The notes: generated by a model not told the origin, from the letters alone. 6,216 bases of DNA from Chitinophagaceae bacterium (GCA_003526435.1 DPWF01000123.1:1-6216), one strand, 5' to 3'. Positions 1-5,486 are shown, counted from the stretch's first letter. Numbers and translations: made by a program.

Positions 1-460
1 TGGATATATTGTATGGATTGAAGTCGCTTTTTGCAATTAACCTGACCAACCGGTTGGAAGTTGTTTTACAGTAATAAGGATTACCGGCATAAACCATTCT
101 GATGGCTTCTGTAATTTCACCACGCTCCGCATTTTTTACTATATATCCCATGGCTCCGGCTTCGAGGGCATCTGTTACCATGGTATCGCTATCGAAAGTA
201 GAGAGCGCAATGATCTTTGCACCCGGTTTTAATTGTACCATTTCGCGAATGGCAGATACCCCATCCAACTCTGGCATCCGGAGGTCAGTTAAAACAATAT
301 CGGGTTGATATTCTTTGAACAAGCGAATGAGTTGTTTTCCATTGGATGCATCGCCAAGAACCATGATCAATGGATCTTTGGTTAACAACATGAAAAGTCC
401 GTCACGGTAAATATCATGATCATCGGCAATGATTACGGTGATTTGTGGCGTCTGTTCCAT
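1..460 (-). CDS. NarL/LuxR-type response regulator, C-terminus beyond window edge
   Basis: This is the output half of a two-component system, a cytoplasmic regulator phosphorylated on Asp by the kinase encoded just upstream. I translated 153 residues from the ATG at 460-458, and the frame stays open to the edge. They form a receiver domain: acidic pocket D13-D14, phospho-acceptor D59 in TDLRMPELDG, S87-T88 in the switch position and the conserved K109 in GYIVKNA. Residues 110-153 look like the linker helix that precedes a LuxR-type helix-turn-helix. That DNA-binding domain would lie left of the window, since such proteins usually run 200-220 residues. The start codon follows the kinase stop by a single nucleotide (TAA-T-ATG), which suggests translational coupling and matched production. 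Receiver identity is clear. The LuxR-type output is inferred from the receiver subtype and the HisKA_3 partner. Confidence 0.9.
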   Translation of the reverse strand, partial: MEQTPQITVIIADDHDIYRDGLFMLLTKDPLIMVLGDASNGKQLIRLFKEYQPDIVLTDLRMPELDGVSAIREMVQLKPGAKIIALSTFDSDTMVTDALEAGAMGYIVKNAERGEITEAIRMVYAGNPYYCKTTSNRLVRLIAKSDFNPYNIS

Positions 461-461
461 A

Positions 462-1214
462 TTAAGATTGCGGGATACTGAAATGATAACTTGTTCCTTT
501 ACCAGGTGCAGTTTCAAGATAAACTTTCCCTTTTAGAATTTCGGTTCGTCGTAGTATATTTTGCAAACCCAGTCCTTTTTTCCGATCAATTGTCACCTGT
601 TGGTCGAAGCCTGCACCGTTATCTACAATATCTATACAGTACTGTTTTTTTTCTTCGTACATCCTGATATCAATCTGTGTTGCATTAGCATGTTTTACTG
701 CATTGTTTAATACTTCCTGCAGTAATCGATAAATATGTATTTCTTTTTCTTTGCTAACGGGTATTTCAGGAAGCTGGTGATCAAAAGAAAAATGCAGTTG
801 TGTGGCTGCCGACAGTAGATCAATCATCTCCTGAACGGCCTTTATCAATCCTTTTGACTGGAGTGTATAAGGCATGATATTGTTTGATATTTCCCTTAAC
901 CGTTTTGCGGTATAATCAATATGTCCTGTTGTTTTTCCAATGATTACCAGGTCATTTTTGTCTGTGGTGTCCAGCAGGTGGAGGTTCATTTTAACTGCGG
1001 AGAGTAAGGGACCAATATCATCGTGTAAATCGGCAGCTATTCTTGCACGTTCTGTTTCCAGGAGTTCTACTTCCTGTCTTAACTGTTCGTTATAGAGTTT
1101 TACCCTTTTTTTATGTTGCCGGACAATAGTTACCAGGAAGAATAAAAGAATCAATCCAATAATAGATGCTGTAATCAGTATCGTAAGGTAAATTCTTTCC
1201 TCGCTGGAATGCAT
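462..1214 (-). CDS. Membrane-anchored HisKA_3 sensor histidine kinase without an input domain
   Basis: This is a 250-residue kinase of the NarX/DesK/LiaS class that autophosphorylates on His and passes phosphate to the adjacent response regulator. One hydrophobic helix (about 8-31) anchors it, with only seven residues before it. A basic coiled-coil stretch (about 33-60) leads into the dimerisation and phosphoacceptor helix ARIAADLHDDIGPLL, where H64 is the likely phospho-site. The HATPase_c domain follows, with the N box QEVLNNAVKHA (166-176), G1 box DNGAGF (198-203), G2 GLGL (214-217) and GKGT (238-241). No periplasmic, PAS, GAF or TPR sensing domain is present. Its start lies 40 bp inside the end of the membrane-protein gene upstream, and its stop is 1 nt before the response regulator. 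The start is supported because the next Met is at 76, beyond the catalytic His. The signal it senses is unknown. Confidence 0.93.
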   Translation of the reverse strand: MHSSEERIYLTILITASIIGLILLFFLVTIVRQHKKRVKLYNEQLRQEVELLETERARIAADLHDDIGPLLSAVKMNLHLLDTTDKNDLVIIGKTTGHIDYTAKRLREISNNIMPYTLQSKGLIKAVQEMIDLLSAATQLHFSFDHQLPEIPVSKEKEIHIYRLLQEVLNNAVKHANATQIDIRMYEEKKQYCIDIVDNGAGFDQQVTIDRKKGLGLQNILRRTEILKGKVYLETAPGKGTSYHFSIPQS

Positions 1215-1825
1215 AAGACAGCTAATGTATAAACCAAATGTGCAAAAAAATTCACAAATTTCATTATCATGAATACATCCAACATAAACTCATTACTCAT
1301 TTCAGCCTGGAAAAGGAACATACTTTCAATAAAAACACGAAAGCTGTAATAGACAATACTGACTGTGCTTACCATAAATATGGTGTTTTTCCACAAACTA
1401 CCATGATCTGAAAAAAGAATTTTATTGGTTTGGTTAATAGAGCAAAGAATCAGTACCAGTGAATAATATATCCTGTAAATAGATGTGGTAATTGTAATAC
1501 TATTGAGAATAAAATTATCATAGATCCATACAAATAAACCTACCAAGAATAAACCAACAAACAGTAAAGCATTTTTTCTTGAACTCCAGGTATAATACAT
1601 CCATAAAAAAATAGGAAACTCAATCAGCACATAACAGTTTGCATAAACTGCCGAGCGTTGTCCGGATGCTATAACAATCCTTAAGGTCATTTCGCCAAGA
1701 AATGCTACACATGAGAATACCGCAAACGGCAGGAATAACTGACCAATGCTTTTTCTCCGTTGATATATAAACACTAGAGAAATAAAGATAATAGCAAGTG
1801 ATGTATAGGAAAGTATAATACCCAA
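1175..1825 (-). CDS. Seven-helix integral membrane protein, candidate sensor partner of the kinase (TTG start)
   Basis: I do not recognise a named family. The 216-residue protein is almost wholly hydrophobic, with about seven membrane helices (roughly 3-21, 29-53, 59-79, 86-102, 115-131, 147-168, 182-206), short loops and a basic C-terminal tail (ARKEFTLRY). No catalytic motif or signal peptide is visible. The only start that keeps helix 1 is a TTG at 1825-1823: an in-frame stop lies 12 nt upstream, the first GTG is codon 18 and the first ATG is codon 46. It follows the 98-residue gene by 12 nt in the same frame, separated by one TAA, and overlaps the kinase start by 40 bp. Placed next to a kinase with no input domain, it could be a sensor subunit comparable to the 7TM input modules fused to other kinases. 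That role is inference; a transporter or other membrane protein is possible. Confidence 0.8.
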   Translation of the reverse strand: MGIILSYTSLAIIFISLVFIYQRRKSIGQLFLPFAVFSCVAFLGEMTLRIVIASGQRSAVYANCYVLIEFPIFLWMYYTWSSRKNALLFVGLFLVGLFVWIYDNFILNSITITTSIYRIYYSLVLILCSINQTNKILFSDHGSLWKNTIFMVSTVSIVYYSFRVFIESMFLFQAEMSNEFMLDVFMIMKFVNFFAHLVYTLAVLCIPARKEFTLRY

Positions 1826-1837
1826 AACAACAGTTGT

Positions 1838-2134
1838 TTATTTATTTAAAAGCGAATCAGGAGGGCATTCAGGAGGGCATCTTTGCGCTTCTTCTAAAAT
1901 CACCCCTTTAGTAATATCTTCTCCCTTTTCATTTACGCCAACTAAAATAGCATGAATTGTTCCATCTTCTTTCTTACCATAATAAATACGCAATGCGGTA
2001 CACCCAGATTGCGATAATAAAGTATTGACACTTGCTAGTTCGAAGGTTTCTGAAACGGGCATACCCTCAGGTATTGATGAACGATACAGGCTGGTCATTG
2101 TAATAGCCTGCGCTAAAGAAATTGAATGATTCAT
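1838..2134 (-). CDS. Small protein with CPPECPPD C-terminal tail, function unknown
   Basis: This 98-residue protein has no signal peptide or membrane helix. I start it at the ATG at 2134-2132 (MNHSISLAQAITM). The open frame extends 16 residues further to an ATG at 2182, but those residues (MGGSARSCFN...) are atypical and come from a predicted hairpin loop. The N-terminus looks helical. A beta-type core follows around SGCTALRIYYG and HAILVGVNEKGED, and the tail is RCPPECPPDSLLNK with C86 and C90. From memory, Bacteroidota carry many small proteins with a core resembling RAYLG...LVGVD and a Cys-Pro-rich end, so I place it in that unnamed family. The two Cys could form a disulfide or bind metal, but this is not shown. 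It is first in the operon with the membrane protein, kinase and regulator. Its cellular site and role are not known. Confidence 0.78.
   Translation of the reverse strand: MNHSISLAQAITMTSLYRSSIPEGMPVSETFELASVNTLLSQSGCTALRIYYGKKEDGTIHAILVGVNEKGEDITKGVILEEAQRCPPECPPDSLLNK
1857..1880 (-). repeat. Perfect 12-bp tandem duplication encoding CPPE-CPPD
   Basis: TCAGGAGGGCAT occurs twice back to back on the plus strand. On the coding strand it gives the last conserved motif of the 98-residue protein, one four-residue unit per copy, with the reading frame preserved. Both Cys of the tail come from this duplication. Confidence 0.9.
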
Positions 2135-2163
2135 GTAATTTGATTGTGAAAGATTAAAACAGG

Positions 2164-2195
2164 AACGGGCTGATCCCCCCATGAATCAACCCGCT
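2164..2195 (-). promoter_or_regulatory. GC-rich leader hairpin ahead of the four-gene operon
   Basis: In minus-strand RNA, positions 2193-2185 (CGGGTTGAT) pair with 2174-2166 (ATCAGCCCG), nine pairs including one U-G. The stem extends through one more wobble and one A-U pair. The loop is 10 nt and carries six G. The hairpin lies 30 nt upstream of the chosen ATG of the 98-residue protein and is followed by a loosely U-rich stretch (TTCCTGTTTT). It could be a leader structure or attenuator, or a chance fold; no known riboswitch is recognised. Confidence 0.4.
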
Positions 2196-2266
2196 CTAAT
2201 ATCAGTTAGCGTTTTGTTTTCCAAGAGCACTACCTGACCTGTTTTCAAGAAGCAGTTTGTCAAATA

Positions 2267-2295
2267 TTTCTTTCAACTACCCTGTTTCTTTCAAC
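2267..2295. repeat. 11-bp direct repeat in the control region
   Basis: TTTCTTTCAAC occurs at 2267-2277 and again at 2285-2295, identical, 18 bp start to start. On the minus strand it reads GTTGAAAGAAA twice. It lies between the twin palindromes and the 98-residue gene, where the operon promoter would be expected, so it may be a regulator or promoter element. I found no clean -33/-7 pair here. Confidence 0.5.
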
Positions 2296-2316
2296 AGCAA
2301 TGATATCTCCATTGGG

Positions 2317-2371
2317 AAAAAAAACGCTACGTAGAACTACGCATTTTCTTACGTAGTTCTACGTATTTTTT
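2317..2371 (-). terminator. ssb: Probable ssb terminator, symmetric on both strands
   Basis: TACGTAGAACTACG (2328-2341) and CGTAGTTCTACGTA (2352-2365) are perfect 14-bp inverted arms around a 10-nt loop. Eight A lie to the left (2317-2324) and six T to the right (2366-2371). Read on the minus strand, the stem is followed by GCG and then T8, 40 nt after the ssb stop, which suits an intrinsic terminator for ssb. The T6 tract lies directly against the stem in the plus direction. Each arm is itself palindromic, so an operator function is an alternative or additional reading. Confidence 0.55.
2328..2365. promoter_or_regulatory. Twin 7-2-7 palindromes, candidate NarL-type response regulator operators
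   Basis: Site 1 is TACGTAG-AA-CTACGCA (2328-2343) and site 2 is TACGTAG-TT-CTACGTA (2350-2365). Site 2 is a perfect 7-2-7 inverted repeat, and site 1 departs from it by one base in the outer half. Their centres are 22 bp apart, about two helical turns. NarL-family regulators are known to bind 7-2-7 inverted heptamers starting TAC. The operon starting at 2134 encodes such a regulator, so autoregulation is the natural inference. The distance to that start, about 200 bp, is rather long. Confidence 0.45.
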
Positions 2372-2374
2372 GAA

Positions 2375-2401
2375 GTAACACATTAATAATTAATATGTTA
2401 C
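2375..2401. promoter_or_regulatory. Near-perfect 27-bp AT-rich dyad after ssb
   Basis: GTAACACATTAAT (2375-2387), a central A, and ATTAATATGTTAC (2389-2401) are inverted repeats with 12 of 13 positions matching. The single-base spacer makes a good RNA hairpin unlikely, so a DNA-binding dyad is the better reading. It begins 9 bp downstream of the ssb stop codon. No cognate protein can be named. Confidence 0.4.
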
Positions 2402-2410
2402 ATACTCTGC

Positions 2411-2872
2411 TTAGAACGGTAAATCATCCATCGGTTCTGTCAGTTCATTCGGTGAATTAACCGCAGGCTGACTGTTATAAGCTGGTGCAGGTGCAGCAGA
2501 TGTATTACCATAATTACCCTGCGACTGCGGAGCAGCTCCTCCTCCTCCTTCATTTCCTTTTGTACCAATTAACTGAATACTTAATACACGAAGAGTAAGG
2601 GTTGCACCATTGCGGCCATCCTGCGTGGTATAGGTTCTTACATCAGGGTTGCCCTCCACATAAACCTGTGTTCCTTTTTTAAGGTAGGGAACAACACCTG
2701 TACGATCGGTCCAGTATGAACAGTCGACCCAAACAGTACGATCCTTTTGTGTACCCTGCGCATCTTTATATCGCTCCGTATGAGCCACGGTAAAATTGAT
2801 GACATTTTTACCATTTACATTATTCAGAACGGCATCCTTGCCTAAATTTCCGATCACTAATAATTTTATCAT
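2411..2872 (-). CDS. ssb: Single-stranded DNA-binding protein
   Basis: SSB coats single-stranded DNA during replication, recombination and repair and recruits partner proteins through its tail. The 153-residue product has an N-terminal OB fold (about 1-104) beginning MIKLLVIGNLGKDA. It carries the family's aromatic residues in VWVDCSYW (W48, W54) and the YLKKGTQVYVEG strand (63-74). A flexible Gly/Gln/Pro/Ala-rich linker (about 105-145) leads to the acidic tip MDDLPF, the conserved protein-interaction tail. Length is normal for bacterial SSB (about 140-180). The start at 2872-2870 sits exactly at the first residue of the OB fold. The gene is divergent from mnmA across a 220-bp spacer and is followed by a hairpin terminator, so it is probably transcribed alone. 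Nothing is degraded or truncated. Confidence 0.96.
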   Translation of the reverse strand: MIKLLVIGNLGKDAVLNNVNGKNVINFTVAHTERYKDAQGTQKDRTVWVDCSYWTDRTGVVPYLKKGTQVYVEGNPDVRTYTTQDGRNGATLTLRVLSIQLIGTKGNEGGGGAAPQSQGNYGNTSAAPAPAYNSQPAVNSPNELTEPMDDLPF

Positions 2873-2902
2873 AACAAACAGTTTCGGTAAATATCGGGAA
2901 AA

Positions 2903-2934
2903 TGGATATACACGATTACCGTATTTCCCGCAAA
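2903..2934 (-). promoter_or_regulatory. ssb: Possible ssb promoter
   Basis: On the minus strand TTTG (2934-2931) lies 20 nt ahead of TATATCCA (2910-2903), resembling the Bacteroidota -33 TTTG and -7 TAnnTTTG pair. The -7 match is poor beyond its TA. It would place the transcript start about 25 nt before the ssb ATG. A 7-bp inverted repeat, CGGGAAA (2895-2901) and TTTCCCG (2924-2930), flanks the -7 region. This is a weak call. Confidence 0.3.
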
Positions 2935-3065
2935 TTTTACAAGCATCTGTCTTATTTCGATCGGTTAGCCGGGCAGATACGCCTGAATCTGACTGTTTTT
3001 CGTTTTTCGAAAACCAGAAGAGTACTGTAAAGAGTCATTCAAACGCTTTTTTCGGCACGTTATCG

Positions 3066-3073
3066 TATTTTTG
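3066..3073 (+). promoter_or_regulatory. mnmA: Bacteroidota -7 promoter element for mnmA
   Basis: TATTTTTG matches the Bacteroidota primary sigma consensus TAnnTTTG at every fixed position and is followed by CAGAC. The element ends 19 nt before the mnmA ATG, so the leader would be only about 12-15 nt. No good TTTG is seen at the usual -33 distance, which is tolerated in this phylum. Confidence 0.6.
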
Positions 3074-3092
3074 CAGACTAATATGTTGAGTC

Positions 3093-4202
3093 ATGAGCCG
3101 TAAAGGAAAAGTGTTGGTGGCAATGAGTGGCGGTATAGACAGTACCGTTACGGCACTCATGTTACACCATGAAGGATATGAAGTAGTGGGTATTACCATG
3201 AAAACATGGGATTACGCCAGCAGTGGTACCAGTTCGAAAGAAACGGGCTGTTGCAATATAGATTCATTCAACGATGCCAGACAGGCCGCTGTACATCATG
3301 GATTTCCGCATTTTATTTTAGATATCAGGGAAGAGTTTGGTGATTTTGTAATTGAGAACTTCGTAGAAGAATACCTCGCCGGCCGCACACCCAACCCCTG
3401 TGTAATGTGCAATACCCATATTAAATGGCGTGCCCTGCTCAAAAGGGCCAATGCACTGAACTGCGATTTTATTGCTACCGGGCATTATGCGGAAGTAAGG
3501 CAGCATGATAACGGACGTTACGTCATCAGCAAAGGTTTAGATGAAACAAAGGATCAGAGTTATGTTTTATGGGGACTTGATCAGGAACTCCTGAGTCGTA
3601 CCATGATGCCTCTGGGCAAATACCACAAAAAAGATATCCGCCAAATGGCCATGGATATGGGTTATCCTGAACTGGCCAAAAAAAGTGAGAGCTACGAGAT
3701 CTGTTTTGTACCAGATAATGATTACCGTGGTTTCCTCAAAAGAAATGTAGATGGACTGGAAGAAAAAGTAAACGGCGGCTGGTTTGTTGACAAAACCGGT
3801 AATAAATTAGGTCGTCATAAAGGCTACCCGTTTTATACCATCGGGCAAAGAAAAGGGTTGGATATTGCACTGGGTAAACCAGCTTATGTAACGGCTATTG
3901 ATCCCGATACCAACACCGTGGTATTAGGTGAAGAAACCGACCTGGAACAGAATGATATGCTGGTTGGAAAAATTAACTGGATCAAATACGATGGTATTAC
4001 AGATGGAATGGAAGCTATCACCCGTATCCGTTATAAAGATCGTGGCGCATTATCCAATTTATATACCAGCGAAAATGGTATACGTGCTCATTTTTACGAA
4101 CATGTAAAAAGCATTGCTCCCGGACAAAGCGCCGTATTTTACGAAGGAAATGATGTGATTGGAGGAGGTATCATTCAACGTGGTGAATTATTACCTGGTT
4201 AG
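3093..4202 (+). CDS. mnmA: tRNA-specific 2-thiouridylase MnmA
   Basis: MnmA installs the 2-thio group on wobble uridine U34 of tRNA-Lys, -Glu and -Gln in the cytoplasm, using ATP to adenylate C2 and sulfur relayed as a persulfide. The 369-residue length is normal. The ATP-binding PP-loop is SGGIDS (12-17), with the Cys pair G-C53-C54 after it. The TPNPCVMCN segment (99-107) holds C106, aligned with the E. coli catalytic Cys102. C204 in SYEICFVPDNDYRGFL aligns with Cys199. GHYAEV, KDQSYVLW and the YTIGQRKGL segment (248-256) also fit the family, and a C-terminal beta domain (about 260-369) completes it. The position usually Asp in the NPD motif is C103 here. The start fits the family N-terminus KGKVLVAMSGGIDS. 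The gene stands alone with its own promoter, divergent from ssb and convergent with the methyltransferase gene. Confidence 0.97.
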   Translation: MSRKGKVLVAMSGGIDSTVTALMLHHEGYEVVGITMKTWDYASSGTSSKETGCCNIDSFNDARQAAVHHGFPHFILDIREEFGDFVIENFVEEYLAGRTPNPCVMCNTHIKWRALLKRANALNCDFIATGHYAEVRQHDNGRYVISKGLDETKDQSYVLWGLDQELLSRTMMPLGKYHKKDIRQMAMDMGYPELAKKSESYEICFVPDNDYRGFLKRNVDGLEEKVNGGWFVDKTGNKLGRHKGYPFYTIGQRKGLDIALGKPAYVTAIDPDTNTVVLGEETDLEQNDMLVGKINWIKYDGITDGMEAITRIRYKDRGALSNLYTSENGIRAHFYEHVKSIAPGQSAVFYEGNDVIGGGIIQRGELLPG

Positions 4203-4206
4203 GAAC

Positions 4207-5385
4207 TTAAGATTGCTTCTTCAACAGCGTCACAAACATGCTGTCTGATTTTTGATGATACCCTTTCAGCAATTCCTGCTTCACCAATTCGAGTGATTTA
4301 TTTTGTGCTAAAAGAAGGCTTACAATTTCCTCATTCTCTCTTTTAAAGAGTGAACAGGTGATATACAATAAATAGCCACCTGGTTTAATTGTCTTGACAA
4401 TATTCTGGCTGATTTTTTTCTGCAAAGCCGTAAAAAGTGTGATCTTATCGGTTCCAAAAAAATACAGTTGCTCTGGTGTTCTCGACCATGTTCCGCTTCC
4501 CGTGCAGGGTGCATCACAAATAACCAGGTCGAAAGCAGTTTCGGGAGGTTGAAAAGTAGAGGTTGATAAATCGGCCTGAAATGCTTTGTAACGGGTAAGA
4601 TTTGCTCTTTCAAACCGGGTCTGAAGATTATGCAATATAGAATTACGCGCATCTGAAACAGTAAGTTCTATACTCTTTAATACATCTTTCGCCAATATTG
4701 ATTTCCCTCCACTTGCTGCACAGCTATCCCATACCTGAATGGGTGAGTGTGCTATGTCGACAGGAAAAAATTGTTGTACTCGCTGCGAATTCAAATCCTG
4801 TATCACAGCTTCCTCATCAATGTTCAGTACCGTATCCAGTTTTGTACCATTGATCAGCGCCAGACTTTGGCTTGTAATTTCAACAAATGAAATGCCGGCT
4901 TCCTTTAATTTCTGCTTTACCAGCTCTTCTTTACCGGGGCGTAAGCGTATAAAAAGATCGGGTTGTGTAAACTGTGCATAGCATAAATCAGCCTGGTCAA
5001 CTCCGGCACTCATCTCTTCTTTCCAGGGATAAATATGCTGTATGCTGAATATGGGATACTGCTGTTCTACATAAGCTACTCTTTCAACCAGATCTTCACT
5101 CCATCTTTTAATCCAGTCTGGTTTATACAGGCCACTCCAATATCCGGGTGTTTTTTCGGCAAAAAATAATGCAATCCGCAACCTTTCTTTTACCGTTAAC
5201 TCTTTTAATGCATGCCCCAAACGATAATAACTATAACAGAGATGGGTAATGTATTTCCGGTCTTTGGCTCCGTGTTTTTTTTCGACAGCAAAATATTGTT
5301 TGAGATAATGAACCAATGGCATTGTGCCATTATATCCCTGTATCAGCGCAACGGCAGTATTAAAATATGACTGGAATCGCATCAT
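4207..5385 (-). CDS. RsmB/NOP-family RNA cytosine-C5 methyltransferase
   Basis: The product is a SAM-dependent enzyme of 392 residues that should methylate C5 of a cytosine in RNA, most likely 16S rRNA as RsmB does. The catalytic domain fills the C-terminal half. Motif I is DSCAASGGKS (220-229, family DxCAAPGGK with Ser for Pro). Motif IV is DAPCTGSGTW (291-300) with C294, and motif VI is YITCSLFKRENE (341-352) with C344. The two Cys are the hallmark pair of this family, one as nucleophile and one for product release. Residues 1-130 are a helical N-terminal region, shorter than the full NusB-like domain of E. coli RsmB (429 residues). Start alternatives are adjacent Met codons at 5385 and 5382. 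It lies 101 bp downstream of sucB on the same strand and ends 4 bp from the mnmA stop. The exact target base cannot be read from sequence, so I give no symbol. Confidence 0.92.
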   Translation of the reverse strand: MMRFQSYFNTAVALIQGYNGTMPLVHYLKQYFAVEKKHGAKDRKYITHLCYSYYRLGHALKELTVKERLRIALFFAEKTPGYWSGLYKPDWIKRWSEDLVERVAYVEQQYPIFSIQHIYPWKEEMSAGVDQADLCYAQFTQPDLFIRLRPGKEELVKQKLKEAGISFVEITSQSLALINGTKLDTVLNIDEEAVIQDLNSQRVQQFFPVDIAHSPIQVWDSCAASGGKSILAKDVLKSIELTVSDARNSILHNLQTRFERANLTRYKAFQADLSTSTFQPPETAFDLVICDAPCTGSGTWSRTPEQLYFFGTDKITLFTALQKKISQNIVKTIKPGGYLLYITCSLFKRENEEIVSLLLAQNKSLELVKQELLKGYHQKSDSMFVTLLKKQS

Positions 5386-5410
5386 AGGTTTCAGTTCATC
5401 ACATTGGATC

Positions 5411-5447
5411 TATGTTTTACCATGACTTTTCATCATGATAAAACATA
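5411..5447 (-). terminator. Long hairpin between sucB and the methyltransferase gene
   Basis: TATGTTTTACCATGA (5411-5425) and TCATGATAAAACATA (5433-5447) form a 15-bp stem with a 7-nt loop. The single mismatch on the plus strand becomes a G-U pair in minus-strand RNA, so the fold favours the minus direction. It lies 39 nt after the sucB stop. No U-run follows, so it is not a canonical intrinsic terminator. It may be an RNA 3'-end stabiliser, a processing site or an operator. TATGTTTT within it resembles a -7 element and could serve the methyltransferase gene. Confidence 0.45.
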
Positions 5448-5486
5448 TTCCTATCAAGTTACAGTAATTTCTTTAAAATCAAATCG

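Noticed and set aside
102..308. Plus-strand open frame of 68 codons
   Set aside because: It is antisense to the receiver domain, which carries all expected catalytic residues.
2135..2182. Sixteen-codon N-terminal extension of the CPP-tail protein
   Set aside because: The extension begins in a predicted hairpin loop and its residues look unlike the start of a small globular protein; the ATG at 2134 gives a more natural N-terminus.
3004..3013. TTTTCGAAAA palindrome in the ssb-mnmA spacer
   Set aside because: A 10-bp AT-rich palindrome is expected by chance at this composition, and nothing places it relative to a promoter.
2796..3089. Plus-strand open frame of 97 codons ending just before mnmA
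   Set aside because: It starts antisense inside ssb, runs through the divergent promoter spacer, and its translation resembles no protein. The promoter element for mnmA lies inside it.
4320..4652. Minus-strand open frame of 110 codons
   Set aside because: It is a shifted frame within the methyltransferase gene, whose catalytic motifs cover the same bases.
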